From Quercus robur (lineage: Eukaryota > Streptophyta > Magnoliopsida > Fagales > Fagaceae): DNA of 64,000 nucleotides. Position 1 is the first letter of the stretch, and each line of letters starts with the position of its first letter. Where the stretch lies: assembly GCF_932294415.1 (NCBI RefSeq), contig NC_065545.1:19410857-19474856 (forward strand). Direction: 5' to 3'. Shown one piece after another: positions 12,186 through 23,378 of this stretch. A program made the position numbers and the translations under genes. The notes beneath the pieces were generated by a model, which saw nothing but the letters and a program-made list of their open reading frames with translations, did no database searches and had not been told where the DNA came from.

Positions 12186-13234
12186 CTAGTCGCTAACCCG
12201 TGCGATGCACGGGATAGTTAAACAAAATTTATACACATTCACTTTTATTGGTACAATCATTTGAAAATAATTCTAACTAATACCCAAATGTAAGAGACAC
12301 ATTGACTTACTATTTCTCATCAACAATAAAAACATGGAAATTCAAAACATGGGAAGAAAATAAAAATTACAACAATTAATTCCATTATCTTTCATGCTAT
12401 ACTTTGTAATTGTAATAAAATTGATTTCTACTATTCTCTATTCTATAGAGATATGAACATATTGGATTTCTCAAGCAATTACCGGTATTGCAATAAAATG
12501 ATTTATTATTGAAAATAAGAAACAAAGAAAAACTGTCTATAGTTTAAGAAACACAATATACTAAAATTAAAGAGATAAAATTTTCGGAGGACAAAATATT
12601 ATAGATAATTTTAGAAATAAATTATACACTTAAAAGGGTTAGTAATTTATAGCACTTACCCCCCCTATTAGTATACAGACACCAAGTGCGGTCGTCGTAA
12701 CCCTTTGAAAGAACCTTCTCCAATTGAACCCTATCAAAAAAAAAAAAACACCCAATTAACAAAATTGATCCAAAAGGGTCTAAAAAGCACACAAAATCAA
12801 TTCAAAAAACAAAAATATGAGACAAAGTAATTACTTTCCGCTGCCAATGAAATCGTCTTTTGTATTGCTGTTCCAAACTGCAACACTTATTTCTCTAAGA
12901 CCTTCAATTAACGAAAACACAAACTTCTCTTGGAATACCGAAGTATTATGACCATCTATACACACACACAAAAAACAAAATCAGCATAACTCACTATAAC
13001 TCTATAGAAGCCTCAAAAATATAAAGAGAAATTAAAGGGGTTGAATTTGATATTTACGTTTGGAGAGAGAGAGTTTGCAGAAACTGTGGTTTTATATTTC
13101 TTAACTTGAGAAATGGGTAAGGTTGCTAGGATTTTGAGGTGTTATAATGTTTTTATTTTTATTTTTTATTTTTTAAATATTGTGCTGACGTGAAAAATTA
13201 CGGTGCCAGCAGAGGTTTCAGTTTTATATATATA
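12186..13234 (-). mobile_element. Non-autonomous Helitron A carrying a gene fragment
   Basis: On the minus strand the element ends with the hairpin CCCGTGC-ATC-GCACGGG (12213-12197), then a 7-nt spacer and CTAG (12189-12186), followed by T. Helitrons end in CTRR about 10 nt after a short GC hairpin and insert between A and T. The presumed 5' end on minus is the stretch TATATATATAAAACTGAAACC near 13234, where it abuts Helitron B. It carries two exons of a C2-domain gene (12955-12660) but no Rep/helicase, so it is non-autonomous. The 5' limit is less certain than the 3' one. Confidence 0.75.
12660..12955 (-). pseudogene. Captured C2-domain gene fragment (two exons and their intron)
   Basis: Exon a (12955-12835) reads DGHNTSVFQEKFVFSLIEGL and then REISVAVWNSNTKDDFIGSGK. 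A GT donor at 12834, an AG acceptor at 12732-12731 and exon b (12730-12660) follow, giving VQLEKVLSKGYDDRTWCLYT and a further GTAAGT donor. The codon split across the intron (AA|G) rejoins as Lys. The pattern is the second half of a small plant C2 domain, like elicitor-responsive or phloem 16-kDa proteins, which bind calcium and phospholipid. The upstream first half and the 3' end are not found, so this is a fragment carried by Helitron A rather than a gene. Splice sites and frame are intact, so a chimeric transcript is possible but unproven. Confidence 0.8.
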
Positions 13235-13439
13235 CTAGTATTATGCCCGTGCGATGCACGGCTTAATAAAAAAATTATATATAAATTAAAATATATTTTT
13301 TTATACTATAATATAATTTAATAACAAAAAAAATAGTAATTTTTAAAAATTATGGCAAGTTTTAAATTTTTAGAAGTTCTTTGTAGTAAAATTTTAATTT
13401 GTTTATATATATATATATATGGCACTTAAAAATCTTTCT

Positions 13440-13954
13440 ATTATACTTGCTAACATGTGGAGTAGTAGAAGTGCTAACCATAAATAAATTTCTAGCATAT
13501 ATAACCAAAAACAAATTCCATAAATTACAAAAATAAAGTATCTAGATTGCAATGTAAATGTAAATTTTTGTCATAAGTGAGGAAATAATTAGCATAATCA
13601 ATTAAGAACACCAAATCAAAAAGTAATATCAATAATTAAGATGAATTGCATTATCTAAATTTTTTTAATAAAAATCATAGAATTTAAGTAATAATTGAAC
13701 TATGTTAATAGAAAAAATAGAAACACAATAAAATAAAATAAAAAAGATAGCTCTTCTCACATAAATCTCCTAATTTCATATTGTAGATGAGTTCATCCCA
13801 AATAGATTTGGTGATAAAATTTCTTGTATATATGACTGAACTAAATATTCCATAAATTACAAAAAAAATAAAATAAAAATAAGTATCTAGACCTTCTAGG
13901 GTACTACACTCAAAATAATTTCAAAAATAGATAAATAAAGGTACATAAAGAGAA

Positions 13955-14007
<53 letters not shown>

Positions 14008-14290
14008 ATTGCAATATAAATGTAAAAGTTTACATATGAATTACCCGTCTCTAGCCATTTTGATATTGACATTCATGTCTAGCCATTTTGATATTGCCCT
14101 TAGTGAGGAAATAATCTGCACAATCAATTAAAAATACCAAATTAAAAAAAATATTAATAATTAAAATGAATTGCATTATCTAAAATACTTTATAAAAATA
14201 ATAAAATTTAAACAATAATTGAATTACGTCAATAGAAAAATAGAAACACAATGAATAAAAAATAAAAAGAAGATAGCTATTATGAATAGA
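13440..14290. repeat. Imperfect direct repeat inside Helitron B, with (AT)n
   Basis: About 13500-13750 and 13830-14280 share ordered words: CCATAAATTACAAAAA, AGTATCTAGA, then GTGAGGAAATAATTAGC against GTGAGGAAATAATCTGC, and AATTGCATTATCTAAA. The second copy is interrupted by an (AT)n run at about 13962-14004. A shorter repeat, TCTAGCCATTTTGATATTG, occurs twice at 14050-14096. Confidence 0.65.
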
Positions 14291-15236
14291 GATGAATAAA
14301 TTAGAGTAAACAAATACATATAGAAGAAGAGATGAATAGAGGAAAAAAAAAATTGTATGGTTCTATGAGTTATTATATATATATATGTCCACCAAAAAAA
14401 AAAAAAAAAAAAACAATCAATATGTACCGTAACAAAAGTTAAGAAAATCCCCAGAACCATATTTGAGCACAACAAATTAAATTATAAACAAACATTATCG
14501 TAGCTTTTAGATTGAGGAAGATAGAAATTTACCTTGTAAATAAGGAAAAAACTGAAGAGAGGGATAGACTGCAGCATGTTGTGTATATAGAATGAAAGTG
14601 TGAAATTGATATCATTCCCTTGTAGCAATGGAATTGATTTACGTATAATGATATCAAAATCCAATAATTGATCTACTTTAAATAGTGCTATATTCACATG
14701 TACTTGTAAGAGAAGTAGAGTTCCAATTAAACTTTATTATATAAAATCCCATTAGGAAGATGATATTTGATTTTATTTAATTATTTAATTATATTTTTCT
14801 TTTTTAATTGTGTTTATCTAAATATTTATAAAAATAAAAAAGAAAAAGAAAAAAGAAGAATAACAAATTGAGAAATCGTAGAAATCAAAAAATGGGAAAA
14901 AAAGAAGAATAATTTTTATTTTATTTATTAAAAAAAGAAGAAGACAAACCGTAGAAATCAAAAATTAGGGAAAAAAAAGAAGATTTTTTTTTTTAATGGA
15001 TGAGAAGAAGTTAAGTTGATATTAAATTATTAAGTTTTTGTGTCTATCAAACTTTATCCAAAGAAGTGATTTCAAATTAAAATTTTTTATCAACTTAGAA
15101 ATCATAGGAAAAAAAAAGATAAGAACAAAATTTTGGAGTGGCTCAAGTAGAATAAAGAATTCAATCCTATCTAATTGTGTTATGAGTAATGATTATCACA
15201 TATTAATTAGCATACAACTAAATTTTGGATATGATA

Positions 15237-15998
15237 TGTGGGGCCCAATAGTTTATGGGCCAGGCCCACTTGCTCATGGGGAGCCCGCAGGCCCAAGCTG
15301 AAAAAAATTATGGCCCAAGCTTAAAGGTATAAGGCCGAGGATGGCCCAGATATGCAGCCGAGGACGGTTTAATCCTCGGCAAGCCTAAAGCTCCCTTGAC
15401 AAAAGGGGTAAAAGAGAGCTATAAGAACAAATCCATAAGAAGATCTAAAATATCTTGGGAAAGTTACCCTTATTACCCTTCCCAGATAAGACTACACCTA
15501 ACAGAACCGGATTCTTAGGCTTTATCTACCATCCCCACCAATTCTAGGATTAGACTGACGGGACAAATGTCAGTCCTGGAAAACTTAACCCTACACGTGG
15601 ACGAAGGACAGCAAACGCAGGATAATATAAAAGGAAACATAAGGTAACGAAGTGGGGATCCCCCATCTCACTTCCTGGGAAATACTCCAGGGATGAGAAT
15701 GCCCGGATAATATATGTAGACCACCACGAAAAACCCACCGCCGGGTAATCGGAGAAAGACATTAGTCCTCCTCGGACATGATCCGAGGAGTCCAATCCCT
15801 CAAGTTAAAAAGCTGTGGGGCTTGGATATCCAAGCTGAAGCCTTTTCTTATCTGAGTTCCCTAAAGTTCGGTTTGGACCAATGCCCTGTGACCAAACGCT
15901 AGCCTTTCAAACCCACTCTCTACAAATCTTATTGTGAGAGATCCTCCACGTGCGAGCCCAGCGTCATTGTTGGGCCGTTTGAGAATCGTGTCCCTACA
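15237..15998 (+). mobile_element. Solo LTR of an LTR retrotransposon (762 bp, TSD TGATA)
   Basis: The sequence begins TGTGGGGCCC and ends GTGTCCCTACA, so it has TG...CA ends. It is flanked by the perfect 5-bp duplication TGATA (15232-15236 and 15999-16003). It is much richer in GC than the Helitron around it. A TATA-like ATATAAAAGG lies at about 15627, which sets the plus orientation. No internal region, primer-binding site or second LTR is present, so LTR-LTR recombination removed the rest. It is nested in Helitron B and so younger than it. Confidence 0.88.
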
Positions 15999-17176
15999 TG
16001 ATACATACGTACAAAGTGTACACATTGTTAAGTGTATAACAATTTGTTTTTTCCACACTATATGGTATACTTTTTCTCGTTCTGTAGAAAATGTTTAGCA
16101 TATTTAAATCACATTATGAATGTATAACAATACTTTTTCTCATATCTCGTTTCGTATGTTTGTTTCTCAGCCCAACTTTTTTACGTGAAGCAGTATTTTT
16201 TTTTAGAAATAAAAATGAATTAGAGTTATGATTTTTTGAATTAGAGATAAGAATGAATTAGAGTTCTGATTAATCTAATATTAATCTGCAGTTTTTTTTA
16301 GACATGAATTAGAGTCCTGGTAGTATACTATTCCTTTTTGGTTATTTAAAAATCTGAAAATTTAATAAAATTTTTGCAATTTGCATTTTTTTAAGATATG
16401 AATTAGAGTCCTGGTAGTATAATATGATATGATTTTTATCTCTCTTTTTTATTTGAATTCTATCCTTAGGTAATTATATTCTATTGATTTTAGGGTTTAT
16501 TGATAACATTTTAGATAGACACAACTATTGATTTATCATATTTATCCAAAAAATTTGTATATATCTATTCTTAAAATCTAAAAATTTATTAAAATTTCTA
16601 CAATTTGGTGAAGCCACGTGGCACAATTACGGTGTCTAAGCCCAACTTTTATTATATATAATATGATATAATATGATATGATATATATATATATATATAT
16701 ATAGATGAGCTTTACTTTATCACCCAAAAAAAAATCACGCTTCAAATTGAAGCTTATATCAACAACAAAAAAAAGTACATGATATATATTACTGCATTTT
16801 AGTTTTAAAACTTATCATTATCCAATCATTATTTTTCTGATTTCCGTATTTTAAAAAATTAATCTTGAAGGTGAGAGCCTTCAAATTCAATTTTTAAAAA
16901 GTACTTTTTTCCATATTGTTTTGAAAACAAAAACAAAAATATTTCTACCAAACAAGTAATAACTCAACGGTAATAGAATTTTTTTTTTTTTAAAGAGATA
17001 ATAGCATCCTTTTTAATTCTTTATGTTTATGATTTTAGCCTCACTATCAAGTTAATATTATTTGTTAAAAAAAAAAAATAGTATTATTTAACACTATTCT
17101 CTCTCACTCAAAAAGAATTAAAGAATAACTTCTTCTAAAAAAAACTGAAACAAGAAAATTCGGTTGGCAAAAAACT

Positions 17177-17209
17177 ATGCCGTTTTGTTGTCCCTCTCAG
17201 CTGCCTTAG
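17177..17209 (+). promoter_or_regulatory. Short upstream ORF in the leader of the 217-residue gene
   Basis: An ATG at 17177 opens a 10-codon frame (MPFCCPSQLP) ending in TAG, 56 bases before the chosen main ATG at 17266 and in another frame. If transcription starts near 17100-17160, ribosomes would meet this ATG first. Whether it is in the mRNA is inferred, not seen. Confidence 0.4.
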
Positions 17210-17265
17210 GCTTCTTATCTCTTCCTCTCTGTGTCTCCCATACCATTGAAAACAGTGTGCACAAC

Positions 17266-18975
17266 ATGAACACGCTAATCCCAACGTCTCTCTGCAACAC
17301 CAAAATTACAAGGTTCCGTTTCACTCCAATCCTCAGAAACAGCTTGTCCCATGCTCAAGCTCGCACCAAAAGCTTCAAAATACATGCCAGTTCCAGTGAA
17401 GTAGATGCACAAACAGTAGAGGAACCCAAGGAAGAGACACAAGCAGAACCCACTGAAGCAAGCAAATCCTCCACCGCTGCTCCTCTTGCATTAGACAAAG
17501 ACCTTAAAAAGGTTGGTACATGCTTGTTCTCTACCGGGTGAACCCAGCTCTAAACTTTATGTTTGAACTGTTTTTGGAAATGCCCAGTTGAACTGTTTTT
17601 GGAGATTGAGAATTCATGTATCATTGTCCTTATTTTTTGAACCCCCAATGAATATGTGTATATCATTATGTTGTAAGTACATCAGCCAAGAATTCAGCAA
17701 AAAAAAAAAAAGTACATCAGCCAAGGATTAGGGGCAATAAGTTTATGGACAAAACATTTTTTTTACAAATTTTTTCACAACGGTTGACATGGCCTGTCAT
17801 GACTATGATTATTTTTTTTTTGGCTGAGAGTCATGACTATGATTATGACATAGCAAAAGTGGTATCAACCATGGACTCTCCAACCACAACTATTATATTA
17901 GTTGTGAAAAATATTATATGTCTCTAACATTACTCGACCAGGGGTAGTTGTATGCAATGTGCTCTCTATTAAAATATTTTTTGATTTCTTAAAATATATG
18001 AGAGAAAAGGCTTGATCATTGATATGCTTTTATTTTTATTTTTAAATTTCCTTGACAGGTTGCTCAAAAGACTGCTGCAACCTTTGCACCAAGGGCTTCC
18101 ACTGCTACCAAAAACCCAGCTGTACCTGGAACTGCCTTGTACACTGTTTTTGAAGTTCAAGGTTATGCCTCAATGTTGTTAGGTGGAGCTCTGTCTTTTA
18201 ATCTCATCTTCCCATCAAATGAACCGGACCTATGGAGACTAATGGGAATGTGGTCTATTTGGATGTTCAGTAAGTTATGCCCCCTACTAAATTTCAACCT
18301 CACTCTCAGTTGATGTTAAACTTATATTTGATAAGGACTTCTATCCAAACCTTTTGATTTCTCTATAATGTTTGCATGCTTAAGATTATTCTAATTAAAA
18401 TTAGATTTGATGAAGCAGCATTTAGGAACTACCTGTTATTGCTGTCAAAGAAATCACCTAACTCAATTTTGGTTATAGCTTTATAGGATTTTGTGTGTGT
18501 GTGTGTGATAATTAGCCATATACTTGGAGGATAGGATTTAAAGCAACCAATTTTAGTATTCTTAGTAATTGTAGTTCTGTTTGTCATACCTTAAAGTTAA
18601 ACTTACCACCATTCAAAATTACCCACACTAGACTACAATTTCAGTTTCTACAGAACTGCATCTTATCAAGAAAATTTCTATCACTTGCAGCAATTCCTTC
18701 CCTCCGAGCCCGAGACTGCTCAAAGAATGAGAAAGAGGCTCTTAACTACCTGTTTCTCCTCGTCCCATTAATCAATGTTATAATTCCATTCTTTTGGAAG
18801 TCCTTTGCAGTTGTCTGGTCTGCAGATACCATAGCCTTCCTTGGAATGTATGCATGGAAAGTAAGCTTCATTTCTTCAGAGATGTTGAATTTGGTATTCC
18901 TTTGTTAGTTTGTGTTTCTCTCTACTGAAATATATTCTTTTTCTTCAGTTTGGGTGGCTGCAAAGAACAGACTAG
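17266..18975 (+). CDS. Probable plastid membrane protein, function unknown (217 aa)
   Basis: Exons 17266-17511, 18059-18269, 18691-18860 and 18949-18975 join in phase (654 nt with stop) with GT-AG introns. The first 50 or so residues are Ser/Arg/Lys-rich and poor in acids (MNTLIPTSLCNTKITRFRF), like a chloroplast transit peptide. An acidic linker follows (VEEPKEETQAEPTEA). Residues 103-209 form a compact membrane domain with about four hydrophobic segments near 116-133, 141-158, 171-188 and 190-207. They contain GYASMLLGGALSFNLIFP and FWKSFAVVWSADTIAFLGMY. The pattern looks like a conserved plant-only family, but I cannot assign a function or symbol. The open frame extends upstream to 17164 without an ATG, so 17266 is the first in-frame start. 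Introns 1 and 2 are short and free of clear transposons. Confidence 0.85.
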
Positions 18976-20333
18976 GAAGTCAAATTGATGGCTGCCTTCA
19001 GTTGGATAATAATCTCATCACTGTCATGGATTCTCAATTTTATAACCTTGTGATGCATGTCTGACATGAAATTTATTAAAGCCTACCATTGCCCAACTAG
19101 CTATCAAGATGAAGATGATTTGTGAATTAACAGGGCACCAGGATTGCCTCGCCAAGGCGAATGAAACAAGATGCCTTCCTCTTTCTTCTAAACATGTAAT
19201 GATAAATATATACCAAGTTACTGTGAATGCTTCAAAGTTTGGGATCTAGGAAAAATTTTCATGTTTTTTCTACTTGTTCTCTTCTTCCCTTTTGTTCATG
19301 TTTAGGATGTATATGGTTCAAAGTTCATATTGAAAAACTAGTTAATGATAAATTTGTATATGATGAGTCTTGAATTGTTGTTTGTTTGTTTGCTTCATGT
19401 GCATAGTTGTAAATAAGCAATGCTTGCAATTACTATTCCTTATAGTAATAATACTTAATTGAATCATCTAATTGGGTAAAACCAGCACAAAAAAATGCAG
19501 AAATATAATGTTTTATTTACTTAAGTATATTATTTCATTGCATAAGAAATTATTTACCAAAACTCAGTATTAATGAATACAATCGTATCACTATCAGACA
19601 AATAAATAACTTTGTGAAGCATTTTCATTCCATCATTTGACTAATATTACAAAGGAAAAAGTTAATGGATGCTCTAAGGACATTGGTTTAAAAAAAAAAA
19701 ACTTTATAAACATTTTACAAGAAAAGAAAAAATAAATAATTTTTTTGACATTTTTTTTTAATTTTTTTTTCATAAGAGTGATATCAAAATTTGCCTAGAG
19801 TGGTCTACTAACAAATGAGCTAATAACACATCTTCATTAAATCATTCGTTCAGAATGGCTTAATAACCTCAATTAGAAAATGGACTCATTCCAAGTATAA
19901 ATTTGTCCCATCCCATTAAAGGCTATATACAATTGGCTGATTTAAAATTTGATCAGTTCACAAAGATTCAGTGGCTTTTGTGCAATTTCAAGAAGTTTTA
20001 TGGGTCATTTAGTTAAATTAGATATGGGTTCTGCTTTTAAAAGAAAAGGGTTTGGGGCTTAATTTAAGGGGTTCGGACCTGGACTTATTCTAAGGCTTAC
20101 TGGTTTTAAAGACTGATGGGCCTTTTAACTTCTTATATCCTAAATTTGAGTGGGCTTAATTTCAGGTATGGCCTATACTTGTTGGGGTTGTGAGATAATC
20201 TAACTGGGCCTAGTTCAAGCAGATTGGACAGAAATTGACTCGGCCCACCCTTATCTCAAATCCCTCCCACCAAGTACATCATATGTGGAGATTGTATATT
20301 GCCCAAATTACAGGTTATATATATATATATATA
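18976..20333. other. 3' UTR and intergenic DNA
   Basis: The 3' UTR of the 217-residue gene probably runs to about 19250-19300, judging from its base composition. The remainder is A/T-rich. Around 20040-20280 is a stretch repeating GGGCTTAA/GGGCCT-type words, perhaps old transposon. No coding pattern is seen on either strand. Confidence 0.4.
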
Positions 20334-20887
20334 TTAGTATTATGCCCGTGCGATGCACGGCTTAATCAAGAATCATGTGTAATCTAAAGAAAATAATAAA
20401 TATTTTTTTATTTAATTTAATTTAAATAATAACATATATTTAAGTGGTAAACTCAATTTAATAGTTAAGAATTATAAACAACCCAAATTACTAAACAAAA
20501 TAAATAAATAAAAGTAGTGAGATTTACATAAGAATTGAATTTTTGTATTTGAAAGCAATGGAGGAGGCACCGAATTTCAACCTATCAAAACAAATGTGTA
20601 AATATAAACTTCAAGAAATATTTTTGAGAAGTACTAAGAGTTAAGACCTTGGCAATAAGTTTGCATTGATAATTGAAAATAGCTTCATTAGCATTGAGAT
20701 GTCATAAGAATTAAAAAGTAAAACCTTTTTGTGAGGTCTGCACATCCTCCTAGGTTATAACTTTAAGGTGTTTAAAACTTTAATGGATCATGCCATATCT
20801 TGACCAATACCCTTTTTTAACCCTACACCTTCAATAAATCTCATTTTAGCAATTATTTTCTTATCCAATTCCAATGTATATTTCAAT

Positions 20888-20997
20888 GGGCAAGGCTTGT
20901 GTCCGGTGAAAATTTTCACTGGACACGGCCAGATTTGGACACGTGTCCAAGATCCAACGTGTCCAGTGAAAACTTTCACTGGACACAAGCCGGACCC
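20888..20997. mobile_element. 110-bp MULE-like foldback element with 9-bp TSD
   Basis: Terminal inverted repeats of about 34 bp start GGG-3 nt-GGCTTGTGTCC and contain GTGAAAATTTTCAC. The two ends pair almost perfectly, and each arm is itself a near-palindrome (GTGTCC...GGACAC). It is flanked by TATTTCAAT at 20879-20887 and 20998-21006. A 9-bp duplication is typical of Mutator-like elements. Confidence 0.85.
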
Positions 20998-22019
20998 TAT
21001 TTCAATTGAACCAAACTTGCTAAGCCAACTACACCTTAATTTTTGAGATTTTTATCTCTCTTGAGAATCCTTTGTTGTGATCATATCCCAATAGATTATG
21101 GTTGATGAAGATCTAGTTAATTAAGTTCCAAAAATTCAAGCTTATTGTAAATAATCACTTTCAAAATTCTAATAACATGAATACTTCAATTTTTTCCTCC
21201 TTAGAAAATTTAGGTGAAAGAATAAAGAATACACACCAAAAGTAATGAGGATTGATCATACTTACCAATTATGGAATAAAAATCTTTATGATACATAAAA
21301 ATAGCATCCATGACTCCACAAATGAGTACGTGCCTCCCTCCATGGCCAAATAGAGATGGTCAAAATAACTAAGCTTTTCAAAGTCCCGTTCAAAATCTAT
21401 AGCTTTAAAGAGTTCCAATATAGTTAGTTGTAGTATAAATGATATGATGTATTTTATGAACATAATGAAACAAAAAAGGAGAAAAAAATTACAGGATAGA
21501 GTTAAATAACCTTAGAGAGGAAATAGAACCTGTAGCTTTCATTGTAGGCATCCTTAAAATATATACCCAAAAAAAAAAAAACTAACAATACAAAAAATAT
21601 AACCTTCATGAACAGTCCGAATGAGAAGTTTGAGGGAGGCAGAGCAAAAATATTTATAATTTTTTTTTCCTGATTGATTTTTATTCCCTATGATCTAATC
21701 GCAAGTTTTAGATATACTTGAAGGTAAGCAAAAATTGCAGCAATTTTTTTAGATAGACACAAAATCTTAATTGTTCTTATCAACTTTTCCTCTACAAATC
21801 TTTGGATAGATACAAAATTTTACTTTTTCTTATCAACTTTCCTCTATTTAGCTTAATATTGATATCAACATTTTTTTTCCTTAACTTTATGAATAATTGT
21901 AACACGGTGAGAAAGATTAATTATTAAGAGTTTGAGTTTGAGACAAAGAGTTTAATTAGAATTAAGGATTTCAATCTTTGTATATCTCCATATAAACCAC
22001 AACATATAAAGCACTTCAA

Positions 22020-22724
22020 TTATAACATACGGATTCAATGAAACAACACATGTTCATAATTCAAGATTGAAATCTACTCAATCACACGTATACGTCCAGC
22101 CAAAAACAAAAACAACTGGCAATGTTATAATAAAGCTTTAATAAAACATCAATTCTACATGTCCCTTGATTGACAATGTTATAGATTTCAATCTATTCTA
22201 TAATTATGGTTTGACAATGTTGGATTTTTATCCACTTAGAAATTATAGTTGAAGAAAACTTATATATATTTTTTCTTTAAAATCTAAAAATTTAAGAAAA
22301 TTTATGTAATTTGGTGTCGCCATTTGGCGCAACTACGACGTCTAAGCCTAACTTATTCAATGAAACAACACATGTTCATAATTCAAGATTGAAATCTATT
22401 CAATCACACGTATACGTCTGGCAATGTTATAATAAAGCTTTAATAAAGCATCAATTCTACACGTCCCTTGATTGGCAATGTTATAGATTTCAATCTATTC
22501 TTTAATTATGGTTTGACAATGTTGGATTTTTATCCACTTAGAAATTATAGTTGAAGAAAAATTATATCCATTTAGAAATTATAGTTGAAGAAAACTTATA
22601 TTTTTTTTTCCTTAAAATCTAAAAATTTAAGAAAATTTATGTAATTTGGTGTCGCCACTTGGCACAACTACGGCGTCTAAACTCAACTTTTATTATATAT
22701 AATATATAATATGATATAATATGA
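22020..22724. repeat. Tandem duplication of the Helitron C 5' terminal region
   Basis: About 22036-22356 and 22359-22700 repeat the same order of words: GAAACAACACATGTTCATAA, CAATCACACGTATACGTC, GGCAATGTTATAATAAAGC, GGTGTCGCCA and CGTCTAA. Each copy therefore contains the Helitron 5' subterminal motif. The second copy has an extra repeat of ATCCA[C/T]TTAGAAATTATAG near 22532-22590. Confidence 0.8.
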
Positions 22725-22785
22725 TATATGCTAGCTTCAACCCTCTTATAATCTAGATAAACTTGGAGGTGGCCAATAACATTAA

Positions 22786-23040
22786 AGGGGTATTTGGTTC
22801 GCCGTGATATTATATTACATTGTAATATTACGTTATTGTAATATTATATTAATGTAATCTCAATACAAGAATATAATATTAAATTGTTTAGGAAGATGGT
22901 GAGATTAAGATGATGTGATATATTTTGCAATTTTAAATTATGATAATGTTAGAAAAAATAAAATAAACCAAAAACTTTAATGTCACATCATCGTAATGCA
23001 TATCACATCAAGAGCACATCACAACGAATCAAACACCCCT
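22786..23040. mobile_element. PIF/Harbinger-like MITE (255 bp, TSD TAA)
   Basis: Ends are AGGGGTATTTGGTTCGCC and the complement of AGGGGTGTTTGATTCGTTG, giving about 20-bp imperfect inverted repeats. Both sides carry TAA (22783-22785 and 23041-23043). A 3-bp TWA duplication and a GGGGTGTTTGG-type end fit Tourist/Harbinger MITEs. The interior is non-coding. Confidence 0.82.
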
Positions 23041-23276
23041 TAACATGTTCCTCTCATTGGTTAAATCTAAATGTAACTCTTTTGTTTGTACCTATACTTC
23101 AATTAGCCATTGTTTGATGAAGGCAAGTGAAACTCATACATGGTTCCAAGATGTCGTGTTGAAAGCCGTCTCGATATATACGTATATAAGTGATCACCAA
23201 TTATGATGAAAATCTATGCACCTCAAGCTCAAGCAATATAATTGAAAGAAAAGTAGAAAACATCAAAGTTTGTTTC

Positions 23277-23360
23277 TTTTTCTTTTTCTTTTTTTCTTGG
23301 TAAGTGCAGGGGATAGAACCCCCGAGCAATAGGTTACAAAGGAACCCGGGTGCCATTGGC
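23277..23360 (-). mobile_element. Short retroposed fragment with 18-bp target duplication
   Basis: An 84-bp insertion, starting with a T/C-rich run on plus (an A-rich tail on minus), sits between perfect copies of AACATCAAAGTTTGTTTC at 23259-23276 and 23361-23378. On minus it reads GCACCCGGGTTCCTTTGTAA and then GGGGGTTCTATCCCC, which resembles a SINE piece. The family is unknown. Confidence 0.75.
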
Positions 23361-23378
23361 AACATCAAAGTTTGTTTC

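Larger units (their letters stand above)
13235..16705 (-). mobile_element. Helitron B (about 3.5 kb) containing a solo LTR
   Basis: On the minus strand the 3' end is the hairpin CCGTGC-ATC-GCACGG (13261-13247), spacer GCATAATA, CTAG (13238-13235), then T. The 5' end on minus is A|TCTATATATATA at 16705, followed by an AT tract and then GTTGGGCTTAGACACCGTAA and TGTGCCACGTGGC. Helitron C has the same two end types, which supports one family. The interior is A/T-rich, has a long internal direct repeat and a solo LTR, and shows no Rep/helicase, so the element is non-autonomous. Confidence 0.75.
20334..22724 (-). mobile_element. Helitron C (about 2.4 kb), same family as Helitron B
   Basis: On the minus strand it ends with hairpin CCGTGC-ATC-GCACGG (20360-20346), spacer GCATAATA, CTAA (20337-20334) and T. 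This differs from Helitron B's end in one base of the CTRR. The 5' end on minus is A|TCATATTATATC at about 22724, then GTTGAGTTTAGACGCCGTAG and TGTGCCAAGTGGC, again matching Helitron B. The 5' terminal part is duplicated in tandem. A MULE-like foldback is nested at 20888. No coding capacity is seen. Confidence 0.72.
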
